Numbered from the stretch's first letter, positions 9,901 to 17,411 are shown. The stretch is DNA of 30,140 nt from Clostridiaceae bacterium UBA5444 (GCA_002426575.1 DIRE01000068.1:43193-73332); one strand, 5' to 3'. Notes: generated by a model not told the origin, from the sequence alone. Translations and numbers: made by a program.

Positions 9901-11465
9901 CATCATGGTGGTCAGACCTATTAAAAGCTAATCCTGATGTCAGAACCCAGTTGTATATTGGCGTTGGTCTGTATTGGCTAAATCCTGATGACGAAGTTTC
10001 AAGTGATCCATATTGGAATACTTTAGGAGTTGGGGATCAAGAGATTGCACGCCAACTTAGGCTTAATGCAGCAAATCCAAATATTGATGGTACAGTGATT
10101 TTTACCTATAATTCATTTAGAGCAAACTATCCTAATGCCATTTCGGCTGCAGATCTTATAAAGAACGATTTATGGGCAAGTAAGGCGCTTGTACCAGCAA
10201 TGCTATGGAAGGGCGGAGTAGTACCAAAGGCACCAGTAATTACTGATATGGTAAATGGAGAGAATGGTAATACAATTACATGGGATGATAATGATAAAAA
10301 CACCACATACTATGCAGTTTATCGTTTTGAAGGAAATGAGGCAGTAAATATTGATAATCCTAATAAACTAATTGCTAAGGTTAGAAAAGATGGTAAGAGT
10401 GTTCAAAGTTATACTGATGCTAAAGGAAATAAAAAAGATAAATATGTTGTTACTACATTAAATAGGTTAAGCGATGAGAGCTTACCATCAAATGAAAGCA
10501 CTGATATAGGCGGATGGTATGACGATGGGGAAACCCCTGGTGGAGAAGTTGTATATAATAAGGAAAGATTAGCTGGCAAAGATAGATTTGATACATCAAA
10601 AGTTATAGCAGAAAAACTTAATACTGGCAAAGTTAAAAATGTTGTATTAGTAACAGGGGAAAATTACCCTGACGCATTATGCGGAAGTGTTTTAGCAAAA
10701 AGTTTAGATGCTCCTATACTACTTGGAGGGTTAAACTCTAAAGATAATGAAGCAGCCTTAGAATATATTAAGAATCACCTAGAAAAAGATGGAACAGTAT
10801 ATATTCTTGGAGGAGAAGAAGCATTACCGCCGCAGATTGAAACCCAGATAAAGGGCCTTGGATTTAATAATATAAAGAGGTTATCAGGCAAGGATAGATA
10901 TGATACCTGCAAATTAGTTACTAAAGAGTTAAACGTAAAGGAAGGTACACCAGTTATTATTGCAACGGGAGAAAGTTTTGCAGATGCTTTATCTATTAGC
11001 AGCATTGCTGCAATAAAGGGCTACCCGGTACTTTTAACAAATAGAAACTTTGTACCAAAAGGAACAAAAGAGATGCTAAATGCTATTAAACCAAGTGAGG
11101 TTATTATATTAGGCGGAAAAGATGCAGTTAGTTATGATGTAGAAAAACAGATAAAATCAATTACTAATTTAAAAGATGATAGCATATCAAGGTTATGGGG
11201 AAAAGACAGGTACGAGACCTGCATAAACATTGCTAAACATTTTAAGCTAGATGGAGATACAATATGCTTTGCAACGGGTCTAGACTATCCAGATGCATTA
11301 GCAGGATCAATCATTGCAGCTAAATTAAATGCCCCAATAATATTAATAGGAAAAGATGTTTCGACACAAACAAAATACCTAGATAGTATAAAATACAAAA
11401 ACCAAATAATATTTGGAGGGGAAAACGCAATTCCAAGCAGTATTGAAAAGCTATTTATTAAGTAG
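3990..11465 (+). CDS. giant wall-anchored protein with two GHL10 glycosidase-like domains
   Basis: This secreted protein has 2491 residues. A signal peptide covers residues 1 to about 38 (basic start, hydrophobic core, cut after ASAEA). Domains in order: GHL10/DUF187 family-10-like glycosidase (about 60-450), fibronectin-III-like (about 470-560), four Big_4-like Ig repeats (about 570-886, each with a TDGT-type strand and a G-T-G ending), a DFE-type carbohydrate-binding-like domain (887-1066), a FIVAR helical repeat, a second DFE domain (about 1145-1325), four more FIVAR repeats (to about 1638), a second GHL10 (about 1640-2070), a second FN3-like domain, and three CWB2 repeats (from about 2193, 2297 and 2401). 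Both GHL10 copies keep FQVR, LELHAW.NPYR, DPGIP, G[VI]HFDDYFY, SPAG and YICPQVYW. Relatives such as E. coli DigH/YngK cut peptide-free peptidoglycan strands; CWB2 triplets hold Clostridium surface proteins to wall polymers. Substrate is inferred. The start is set by AAAGGAAGG at 3974-3982. Confidence 0.93.
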   Translation: MSHFRKISAKFKRVCSIIIAIALIAPILPISLSASAEAAPPDESAWAPYTDYLNSDTPKKEDMRATWIVTVYNSDWPSSNSVKITDVEERVRVQKEELCNILDAAVSSNLNAVMFQVRTASDALYESDKVPWSKVLTGDTGKEPGFDPLKFAIEEAHKRGLELHAWFNPYRAATAVGNDEIETLKKLPKSVFNTHFGWIKKCYDGVYTVDPGIPEVREWVEDCVMEVVEKYDIDGVHFDDYFYHEGKAYDYDDKATFEMYDNGFTDRGDWRRNNTYKLIDELSQKIKDKKPWVQFGISPAGMWGNMKDGHPNGSPTAGGAPNYDRAFVDTLRWANEGLIDYICPQVYWPFGRDVAPYGVIAAWWANNVTNPNTKIYIGMGLYRVNGTSNPTETGFLDPYAKDEIIREIQLNTNYKSNITNHGIDGSFLYQSSNIIPSTGSYKREAVENGVRTAWANKAIAPCSTWKSNVKPAMPTNINKEKVEDGTKVTWESENSLGIDAYYAIYRFRKDEGIDITDPTKLIAVVGSDIKGYIDTSTEDPSEVEYVVTALDRLHNESSPDAQGTGTPASSIGVNITTAAGVYPKLPASVTVYMDTGEIANMMVKWDKIEDADSYAEAGNKFDVSGTVINPNGIPTSVTVKAHVSVAEPTIEYICPCLVKTEEKSAPVFPDTVDVIYTDGTVSSLPVTWETPNAKDYENAAPFNDFTNPSVKWIKGTVDGTQLKAEGNFIVYPSVESYEEVNIKTREGIPPMLPTSVNVTYTDGTKESVEVKWDEVPPEAYKEVGSFKVYGTIEGSKIKVEANVTVERLAQIVDVEDIYVKTGIGVAPKLPSTVLVTYDDGTKEVLPVTWPEIDPKDKCGSTRRFTVAGTIDGTETSVTATVEVAAVIVLDDFEGGKVVDGVAKSMINWTGDSVSSTPPTLSYDTNIKKSGESSLRFDYTLSKVGGTASAYSRPNVGKGIVFNPGEVPQKIGFWVYGNGVKTFSLRAEFRSGITTSATNTNQNINGALDFVGWRYMEYTVDPSYQTTGLCITLMPGIVATSAGDKVDSTIYIDDLVAVYGSETKDVTEINNAIETAQDIYNSTSEGTGHGQYPQKERQGLKSSIDAVISIRDNESSTIQDIYDATDLLNSAVEAYRNTEIIKERHQIIDDYEDHGDGKSNVQWNADSASGTPPKLSYNTEPQYVKDGNRSFRIDYNFEGTKGTASAYVKGAGYPNPALKFTGEDTPNKIGFWLYGNDKPIFSLRAEGRKSDGSSAKTLNFIKDSVMKSGWNFVTCDISEVGLDKTTGLLINIMPGLVEISDSGRVNSTIYIDDLTVIYNIEQVPTINKTALIGNIGTAKSLLIGAVEGDKGGQYPEGSIAKLTTALETAQPFMPSTVQEDIDNAAANLSNAVNAFKDAQIPLLDKPGLLSKITSAEEKLNAAVEGDKPGEYREGAKETLKNAIDAAKAVYDNGSATKEIIEDAKAALSKAVEEFDSKVVPPLDTKALDDAIDLANRLYAGAIAGTEPGQYPQKSIDDFKAAIAAAKASKVNAVIQKDIDDALDNLNNAIKAFEDTMVPLEVGKALLDTAIKDAKSKVDSTTVGTLGGQYPKAAKDAVLLALSEAKKVLDDIHATQEEIDAAVVTLNEEVEKYIKTRIPAPWDKYNIPDKTPINKREMRAAWVSTVVNIDWPSTETWDIEDSDLRAKRQKEDLIEIFDYLESAGCNAVMFQVRPSSDTLYKSEIAPWSYWLTGKQNVDPGFDPLQFAIDEAHKRNLELHAWVNPYRVSMPASFYKDETGKTLSNLTEVGEMLNKVPNSVYKEHPDWVKVAGNRFVLDPGIPAAREYVEDCVMEIVNNYDVDGIHFDDYFYIGSVGGFDKGYGDQLTYDTYADKAKFSKIEDWRRDNTYTLMSNLHNKINEVKPWVKFGVSPAGVWGNKKDGHLDGSDTNAGIPNYDRAYADTKKWVLDEIIDYICPQVYWTFANSAAPYGVVSSWWSDLLKANPDVRTQLYIGVGLYWLNPDDEVSSDPYWNTLGVGDQEIARQLRLNAANPNIDGTVIFTYNSFRANYPNAISAADLIKNDLWASKALVPAMLWKGGVVPKAPVITDMVNGENGNTITWDDNDKNTTYYAVYRFEGNEAVNIDNPNKLIAKVRKDGKSVQSYTDAKGNKKDKYVVTTLNRLSDESLPSNESTDIGGWYDDGETPGGEVVYNKERLAGKDRFDTSKVIAEKLNTGKVKNVVLVTGENYPDALCGSVLAKSLDAPILLGGLNSKDNEAALEYIKNHLEKDGTVYILGGEEALPPQIETQIKGLGFNNIKRLSGKDRYDTCKLVTKELNVKEGTPVIIATGESFADALSISSIAAIKGYPVLLTNRNFVPKGTKEMLNAIKPSEVIILGGKDAVSYDVEKQIKSITNLKDDSISRLWGKDRYETCINIAKHFKLDGDTICFATGLDYPDALAGSIIAAKLNAPIILIGKDVSTQTKYLDSIKYKNQIIFGGENAIPSSIEKLFIK

Positions 11466-11484
11466 TGAGTTTAGATAAAAATAT

Positions 11485-11520
11485 GCATTTAGGGAACACA
11501 TATTTGTGTTCCCTAAATGT
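11485..11520 (+). other. perfect hairpin between the giant gene and nagZ-like gene
   Basis: ATTTAGGGAACACA at 11487-11500 pairs perfectly with TGTGTTCCCTAAAT at 11505-11518 around TATT, and the stem extends by about two pairs outward. The tail is GCTTAAACAA with no T-run. It begins 20 bases after the stop of the giant gene and ends about 20 bases before the next ribosome site. It may be a partial terminator, a processing site or a 3'-end stabiliser that sets the ratio of the two proteins. Confidence 0.6.
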
Positions 11521-11551
11521 GCTTAAACAAGATATAGCGGGAGGAGAAACC

Positions 11552-13111
11552 ATGAACCTTAGGCAAAAAATTGGACAGATGATTGTAGCAGGCTTTTCAG
11601 GGAAGCAGGTTACAGATGATATAAAGAAACATATAGTGAAGAACAATATAGGAAATATAATATTATTTGCAGAAAATTTAGGGGATGCAGAAGAGATATA
11701 TAAACTAACAGCAGATTTGCAGAACATAATAACTAATAATACAAATATACCACCAATTATTGCTACAGATCAGGAAGGGGGTATGGTAACTAGAATTTTT
11801 AATGGTGGTACCATTTTCCCAGGTGCAATGGCTTTATCTGCGGTAGGGGATCCTGAAAATGCATATATACAAGGTAAATATATGGGAGAAGAACTTTCAG
11901 CACTCGGCATAAATTGCAATCTAGCACCCGTGCTTGATATAAATTCAAATGCTAAAAACCCTGTAATTGGAGTTAGATCCTTTGGAGATACGCCCCATAA
12001 GGTTTCACTTTATGCAAATAAGTTTATAAAAGGGCTAAAGGAAAGTGGCATAATAGCTACTGGTAAGCACTTTCCGGGCCATGGGGATACAGAAGTAGAC
12101 TCTCATTTTGGCCTTCCTTGTGTTGAAAAGGGAATAGATGAAATGTTTGAATTTGAGCTAAAACCATTTATAAGTGCAATAGATAATGGTATAGATGCAA
12201 TTATGACATCTCATGTGGTATTTCCTGCAGTTGATTCAAGACGTATACCTTCAACCATATCTAAAAAGGTACTAACAGATTTATTGAGAAATAAGCTTCA
12301 CTTTGATGGGCTTATAATAACTGATGGAATGGAAATGAAGGCTATTGCAGATAATTTTGGAATAGCAAAAAGTGCTGTATGCGCAATTAACGCAGGAGCT
12401 GATCTTGTATGCATTTGTCATTCAATTGAGGAACAAGAAAAGGCTATTTACGAAATTACGGAGGCTGTTAACAAAGGAGAAATATTAGAAAATAGAATTG
12501 ATGAGTCAGTAGAGCGTATATTATACTATAAAAAGAAGTATAATTTAGATAAAGGTGTTAATAAAGGTGCATTATGTTTATCAAGTGTTACTCTTAAAAA
12601 ACATAGGGATTTTGCACGAGAGACAAGCATTAATAGTGTAACCGTTGTAAAAAACAATGAAAACATATTGCCAATATCAGGCACAGATACATTGGTTATA
12701 TCTCAAAGACCTGTAGTCATAAACGATGCAGATAATGGATTTGGAGGCTACCATTCTTTTGCTGAGTATTTTTCAAAGCAAACTGGTGCAGATTTTGAGG
12801 TTATGGATATAGAACCTGACGAAGATGAAGTAAAGAAGCTTTGCACTATTGCAAATAAGTATAAAACAATTGTAGTAACAACTTATAATGCTAACCTTTA
12901 TAAAAGACAGTTATACGCAGTATCTGAGATTATAAAATCAAATGAAAACACTGTTTTGGTAGCTCTTAGAAACCCGTATGATATAAGTCATTTTGATAAA
13001 GCAAAAGCCATAATATGTACCTATGAATATACTAAACTTTCAATGGAGAGTTTATATTTAACACTTATTGGACAAGGCTCTCCAAATAGTAAGCTTCCAG
13101 TTAAAATATAA
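11552..13111 (+). CDS. nagZ: NagZ-type GH3 beta-N-acetylglucosaminidase, cytosolic
   Basis: This enzyme should remove non-reducing beta-linked GlcNAc from glycan or muropeptide fragments. The open frame runs back to 11465, but the ATG at 11552 is right: GGGAGGAG lies at 11540-11546 and the protein then begins MNLRQKIGQMIVAGF, the normal GH3 start. It has 519 residues. Visible motifs are DQEGG (73-77), KHFPGHGDT (172-180, with the His-Asp pair used as acid/base in NagZ) and ITDGMEM with the nucleophile Asp258. No signal peptide is present, so it works on imported fragments. About 160 extra residues after the barrel resemble the C-terminal domain of longer Gram-positive NagZ proteins. It follows the giant glycosidase gene on the same strand, with a hairpin between them. 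The exact substrate is inferred. Confidence 0.88.
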   Translation: MNLRQKIGQMIVAGFSGKQVTDDIKKHIVKNNIGNIILFAENLGDAEEIYKLTADLQNIITNNTNIPPIIATDQEGGMVTRIFNGGTIFPGAMALSAVGDPENAYIQGKYMGEELSALGINCNLAPVLDINSNAKNPVIGVRSFGDTPHKVSLYANKFIKGLKESGIIATGKHFPGHGDTEVDSHFGLPCVEKGIDEMFEFELKPFISAIDNGIDAIMTSHVVFPAVDSRRIPSTISKKVLTDLLRNKLHFDGLIITDGMEMKAIADNFGIAKSAVCAINAGADLVCICHSIEEQEKAIYEITEAVNKGEILENRIDESVERILYYKKKYNLDKGVNKGALCLSSVTLKKHRDFARETSINSVTVVKNNENILPISGTDTLVISQRPVVINDADNGFGGYHSFAEYFSKQTGADFEVMDIEPDEDEVKKLCTIANKYKTIVVTTYNANLYKRQLYAVSEIIKSNENTVLVALRNPYDISHFDKAKAIICTYEYTKLSMESLYLTLIGQGSPNSKLPVKI

Positions 13112-13115
13112 TATA

Positions 13116-13148
13116 AAGACGGCTATCTTAAATATAGGTAGCCGTCTT
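13116..13148. terminator. bidirectional terminator between convergent genes
   Basis: AAGACGGCTA at 13116-13125 pairs with TAGCCGTCTT at 13139-13148. It lies between the convergent nagZ-like and symporter genes. T-rich sequence (ACATTTTAG) follows on the plus strand and A-rich sequence precedes it, so it can serve both. Confidence 0.75.
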
Positions 13149-13153
13149 ACATT

Positions 13154-14515
13154 TTAGTTAGAGATGCTTTTATCTTCTTTATAGCCAAGTTTTTTTAAGT
13201 GTAACAGTTCCACTTCTTTCTTAACATTATCAAGCCTTTTACCATGAAGAGGATACATTTTGAAAAATAAGATAGCAAAAACGAGTGAAATAATTGGAAT
13301 AATAGTTATTAAGGATTTGATACCTATTATGGCCTGTGGAGGCTGAGCATCTATGGATAGGCTTGAGCTATACCCTGAGGATTTAAGAATATATCCCATG
13401 AGTACTGATTGAACTGATATTCCAAGCCTTATCATGAATCCATTAATACCAAAATACATCCCTTCTCTTCTTATTCCAGTCTTTAATTCATCTTCATCGA
13501 TTATATCCGATATTAAAACATCAAGAAGAATTAAAAGCCCCGCAAGACCTATGCCTATAAGGCTTGCGGTTATAACACCACCAACAAATGTTTTAATAAA
13601 CCAGAATGGTACAAGGGCTAGACCATAAAAAATGGTAGAAAGTATTATTGTACTTTTTGAGCCTTTTTTGTTGGCTCTCTTTCCCCATAGGTTTACAAAG
13701 AATAGAGCAACTATAAAAACTGTACCAAGAAGAATAGATACCTTAATATCCTCTACTTTAAGTACATATTTTGCATAAAAGGGAAGACCGGCTTGAAGCA
13801 TTACAAAAGTAAATTGAAGAAACATTGAGCCTATAACATATGTTAGAAATGATTTGTTACTAAAAGTAGCTTTAAGAGATTCAATAAGTGTAAGCCCTAT
13901 CTCTTCACTATACACTGCCTCTTCCTTTGATCCTAAAAGGCTCAAATATAAAGATATAAGAGTAATTATTGCAAATATAAGTCCCATGTATGGCCAGCCT
14001 ATTGAACTATAAATAATAGGAGGCAATGCAACCCCAAGTATATTTCCTATGATACCAAAAATTTGCCTATAGCCAGAAACTTTTGTCCTTTCTGCCTGAG
14101 TTTTGTACATCTCAGGAAAAAGTGAAGTCCAATTAAGTATAACAAGGGTATATAGTCCATCAAATAAAAATACTATTGCCATAAAATATGCAAACATTAG
14201 GTTTGTATTTCCACCTATCCATTTAATAGGTGGTATCCACACTAGCATAAATGCTATTGCAAAAGGAACAGAGCCAAATAGTATATAAGGTATTCTTCTT
14301 CCCCATTTTGTCCTTGTTCTGTCAGACATTTGTCCTAGCAAAGGGTCGTTGATTGCATTCCATATTCCATATATGCCCATCCCAAGCCCTATTAATTCAG
14401 GTGGCATTTTAAGCACATCAACATAATAAAAGATTATGTATGTTGAAAATACTGATGAAGAAAGAGCGGCAGCTAAACTGCCAGAACTGTAAAAAATGCT
14501 TTTCTTTTTTTCCAA
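13154..14515 (-). CDS. GPH-family sugar:cation symporter
   Basis: This is an integral membrane transporter of the glycoside-pentoside-hexuronide family (MelB/XynP/YicJ type), which moves sugars or glycosides with Na+ or H+. The 453-residue protein has about twelve hydrophobic segments and the family hallmark near residues 50-80: NAINDPLLGQMSDRTRTKWG followed by RRIPYILFG. The start is a TTG at 14515, chosen because GGAGGT at 14522-14527 (read on the minus strand) is well placed; no ATG is nearby. It stands alone on its strand, convergent with nagZ and divergent from cutC. Sitting between glycan-degrading and amino-sugar genes, it may import an oligosaccharide for them, but family members vary widely in substrate. 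AmpG-type muropeptide permeases are a different family, and this is not one. Confidence 0.87.
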   Translation of the reverse strand: MEKKKSIFYSSGSLAAALSSSVFSTYIIFYYVDVLKMPPELIGLGMGIYGIWNAINDPLLGQMSDRTRTKWGRRIPYILFGSVPFAIAFMLVWIPPIKWIGGNTNLMFAYFMAIVFLFDGLYTLVILNWTSLFPEMYKTQAERTKVSGYRQIFGIIGNILGVALPPIIYSSIGWPYMGLIFAIITLISLYLSLLGSKEEAVYSEEIGLTLIESLKATFSNKSFLTYVIGSMFLQFTFVMLQAGLPFYAKYVLKVEDIKVSILLGTVFIVALFFVNLWGKRANKKGSKSTIILSTIFYGLALVPFWFIKTFVGGVITASLIGIGLAGLLILLDVLISDIIDEDELKTGIRREGMYFGINGFMIRLGISVQSVLMGYILKSSGYSSSLSIDAQPPQAIIGIKSLITIIPIISLVFAILFFKMYPLHGKRLDNVKKEVELLHLKKLGYKEDKSISN

Positions 14516-14647
14516 AACAATACCTCCATTTAATTTAAATATGCAATAGCTATTTACTATACTTACTTAATTGTAGTATATTTAATCCCCATTAACAATA
14601 TATGGCACAAACATAAATTGAGTATTCAAAATTTATATATAACTAAA

Positions 14648-14676
14648 TTGGAATAACTAGGCTTTTGTGTTAAAAT
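14648..14676 (+). promoter_or_regulatory. candidate sigma-A promoter for cutC and the PRD regulator
   Basis: TTGGAA at 14648-14653 and TAAAAT at 14671-14676 are separated by 17 bases, giving four of six and five of six consensus matches. The start would fall about 28 bases before the cutC ATG. The rest of the 196-base gap holds the ribosome site of the divergent symporter and AT-rich sequence. Confidence 0.5.
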
Positions 14677-14711
14677 TAATTTGATATTTGATTTAGTAGG
14701 AGATGAATAAA

Positions 14712-15392
14712 ATGCTTGAGATTATTGCAATGACGGTGGATGATGCAAAGGCAATAGAAGAGGTTGGGGCAGATAGGATAGAACTTGTATCTGCTCTTTC
14801 AGAAGGAGGGGTTACGCCAAGTTATGCGGTTATAAAGAGGGTAGTTCAAAGTGTAGATATACCTGTGAATGTAATGATAAGGCCCCATGCAAAGTCTTTC
14901 ATATATAGTAAGGAAGATGCAGACATTATGAAAGAAGATATAAATATTGTAAAAGACCTTGGCGCAAATGGAGTTGTTCTAGGGGCTTTAGATAAAGATG
15001 GGGACATATGTGAAGAGTTTTTGGAGGACGTGCTTTATGTATGCCAAGGACTAGAGGTAACATTTCATAGAGCAATTGATGATCTTAAAGATCCTGTTCA
15101 AGGTATAAAAAAACTATCAAAGTATAAGGAGATTAAAACTATTTTAACCTCAGGGGGAAGGGGTTATATAGGAAGTAATACATCAGTTATTAAGGAAATG
15201 ATAGAAAACGCAGGACATATAAATGTAATGATAGGCGGAGGCTTAAATCTTGAAAATATAAGAGATATAGCTAATTTAACGGGAGCAACAGAGTATCATT
15301 TTGGTACTGCCGTAAGATATAATAAATCTTGCTTTGGGGATATAGATAGAAAAAGCTTAGAAAAGCTTGTTAGTATTGTAGGCGGAAAGTAG
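14712..15392 (+). CDS. cutC: CutC-family TIM-barrel protein
   Basis: CutC is a conserved single-domain barrel first described as a copper-homeostasis protein, but its biochemical role is disputed. The 226-residue product shows the family pattern: GADRIEL followed by SALSEGGVTPS near the N-terminus, MIRPHAKSFIYS, GVVLGAL, the strand end TFHRAIDD, ILTSGG and MIGGGLN. An ATG at 14703 is in frame, but it abuts the TAGGAG ribosome site at 14697-14702; the ATG at 14712 has normal spacing and gives the usual CutC start. The PRD regulator follows 25 bases after the stop, so both are probably one transcript. Its place at the head of a PTS/amino-sugar locus, with no copper gene in sight, suggests a metabolic rather than a copper role; that is inference. 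Confidence 0.9.
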   Translation: MLEIIAMTVDDAKAIEEVGADRIELVSALSEGGVTPSYAVIKRVVQSVDIPVNVMIRPHAKSFIYSKEDADIMKEDINIVKDLGANGVVLGALDKDGDICEEFLEDVLYVCQGLEVTFHRAIDDLKDPVQGIKKLSKYKEIKTILTSGGRGYIGSNTSVIKEMIENAGHINVMIGGGLNLENIRDIANLTGATEYHFGTAVRYNKSCFGDIDRKSLEKLVSIVGGK

Positions 15393-15417
15393 AAAAATTA
15401 AATAGGAGGGGAAGTAA

Positions 15418-17364
15418 TTGGATACTTACCTTAACCCCCGTCAAAAGAAGATATTATCATATCTATTAACAAAGAATGATTGGGCAAAAGGTTCAGAGAT
15501 TGCTATGGAGCTTGGGGTAACAACTAGGACTATAAGAAACGATATAGCCTATATTAATTCTGCTTGTGGTAATAATGAAGAAATAATATGTTCTTCTAAC
15601 CAAAATGGTTACTCATTAAAAGATTATGATAAGGCCATAAGTATGGCAAAAAAGCATATGAACCACATACCTATATACCCTGATGAAAGAGTAAATTATA
15701 TATTAAAAAAACTTATATTTGAAAAAGATGAGATTGATATCTACTGCCTTGCTGATGAAATAATTGTAAGCGAATCAACAATTGAAAATGATATTAAAAA
15801 GGTCGAGAGTATAATAGAGAAGAATAGCAGAAATGTGAGTATTGTAAGAAAGGGTACAAGCATATCTTTAGTAGGAAGCGAAAAACAAAAAAGAGCCCTT
15901 TTAAGTGAAATGCTATTTAAAGAGACCAATGAAAGCTTTTTCGATATTTCTAGCTATAAAAAGTATTTCAGTGATATAGACCTTTATATAATACAAAAAC
16001 ATATTACAGAGGTGGTTAATAAATATAATTTTGTTTTAAATGATATGGCGGTAGTTAACATTATAATACATATAGCAATAGCTATTGATAGAATAAACAA
16101 TCAAAATATACTTGACACATCTTATACTTCAAAGGATATAGCTGACACAACAGAATACAAAATAGCGGATGAACTCTGCAGCAAATTAGAAAGAGAGTTT
16201 AATATAGAGTTTCCTAAAAAAGAGGTACTGTATATATCATATCTTTTTTTAGGGAAAAGGATAAACCAAAATATATGTTCTAGCCGTGGTGAACTTGAGA
16301 AAATAGTTGAACCATATTTTGCAGATATAACTGAATCATTATTAAGCTCAATTAATACGGAGTATGGAATTAACTTCCTAGGTGATGATATTCTTTTTGT
16401 GGGGTTATGCCTGCACATAAGAGTCATGTACGATAGAATTAAAAATGATGTGATTTTAAGAAACCCCGTGCTTGATGATTTAAAAAGAAGGTATCCTTTT
16501 ATATTTGAAATATCAGTGTTTTTTGCCAATGAGTTTTTAAAGATAACAGATTTAAAAATGAATGAAAATGAAATAGGTTTTATTGCTCTGCATCTTGGAG
16601 CTGCTTTTGAGAGAAGCAAAGTAAAAAAGGATGATTTAATAAGAGTAGCCATTGTTTGTTCAACAGGGTACTTAACTTCAAACATATTACTTTCAAAGGT
16701 TAACTCATTATATAATCAAAGAGTTGACATAATAGGAGCTTTTTCGTTTTTAGAGATAGACAAAATATCTAAGTATAATGCAGATTTTATTTTTACAACT
16801 GTACCCCTTGAATATGAAATGCCAGTAAAGATAATTAAGATATCACCATTTATTGATGAAAATGATATAAAAATTATAAATAAAGAATTAAATATTTATG
16901 ATAAAGAGAAAAAAACAGATGAACTTCAAAGAGAGGTAAGTAAGTTTTTAAAAGAAGAATTATTTTATAAAGATATTATATTTGATGATAGATTTCAGGT
17001 TATAGATTATATGGCAAAAGATATATATGATAAAGGATATGTTTTAGAAGATTATCCTCAGTTGGTATTAGAAAGAGAAAGAATTTCATCCACTTCTTTT
17101 GGAAACCTTGTAGCAATACCTCATCCTATTCGCATGAATGCGCATCAAACAGTAATATCTATTGCCATACTCGACAAACCAATCATGTGGGGGAGCTATA
17201 AAGTACAATTGGTTTTCATGTTTGCTATAAAAGCGAGAGATAGGAAAAAATTAAACAATCTATTTGGCCATTTAATAGATATTATTGAAAAACCAGATAG
17301 AGTAAACGATCTTATTAAATCAAAGGATTTTAATGATTTTAAATCTAAAGTGTTAGAAAAATAG
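15418..17364 (+). CDS. BglG/MtlR-type PTS-regulated transcriptional activator
   Basis: This 648-residue regulator is probably the activator of the PTS operon downstream. Domains: HTH (about 10-55), second HTH (about 95-140), PRD1 (about 185-285, His218 in IIIHIAIAIDR), PRD2 (about 295-400, His333 in CLHIRVMYDR and His392 in ALHLGAAFERS), an EIIB-like domain (about 408-480, Cys414 in VCSTGYLTS) and an EIIA-fructose/mannitol-like domain (about 505-648, His569 in AIPHP). All predicted phosphorylation residues are present, so phosphate flow from HPr and the cognate EIIB can tune it, as in MtlR and LicR. The start is a TTG at 15418 placed by AGGAGGGG at 15404-15411. It lacks an AAA+ domain, so it is not a LevR-type sigma-54 activator. 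A terminator follows at 17383-17411, separating it from its likely targets. Confidence 0.92.
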   Translation: MDTYLNPRQKKILSYLLTKNDWAKGSEIAMELGVTTRTIRNDIAYINSACGNNEEIICSSNQNGYSLKDYDKAISMAKKHMNHIPIYPDERVNYILKKLIFEKDEIDIYCLADEIIVSESTIENDIKKVESIIEKNSRNVSIVRKGTSISLVGSEKQKRALLSEMLFKETNESFFDISSYKKYFSDIDLYIIQKHITEVVNKYNFVLNDMAVVNIIIHIAIAIDRINNQNILDTSYTSKDIADTTEYKIADELCSKLEREFNIEFPKKEVLYISYLFLGKRINQNICSSRGELEKIVEPYFADITESLLSSINTEYGINFLGDDILFVGLCLHIRVMYDRIKNDVILRNPVLDDLKRRYPFIFEISVFFANEFLKITDLKMNENEIGFIALHLGAAFERSKVKKDDLIRVAIVCSTGYLTSNILLSKVNSLYNQRVDIIGAFSFLEIDKISKYNADFIFTTVPLEYEMPVKIIKISPFIDENDIKIINKELNIYDKEKKTDELQREVSKFLKEELFYKDIIFDDRFQVIDYMAKDIYDKGYVLEDYPQLVLERERISSTSFGNLVAIPHPIRMNAHQTVISIAILDKPIMWGSYKVQLVFMFAIKARDRKKLNNLFGHLIDIIEKPDRVNDLIKSKDFNDFKSKVLEK

Positions 17365-17382
17365 AATCTTATTGAAACTTTT

Positions 17383-17411
17383 AACTTCGCTATAAAATGC
17401 GGAGTTTTTTT
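17383..17411 (+). terminator. rho-independent terminator after the PRD regulator
   Basis: AACTTCGC at 17383-17390 pairs with GCGGAGTT at 17399-17406 (one G-U) around TATAAAAT, and a T-run continues to 17411. Confidence 0.85.

Noticed and set aside
16122..16685. 187-residue open frame on the minus strand
   Set aside because: It lies wholly inside the PRD regulator, has no ribosome site, and its composition is that of the complement of an AT-rich gene.
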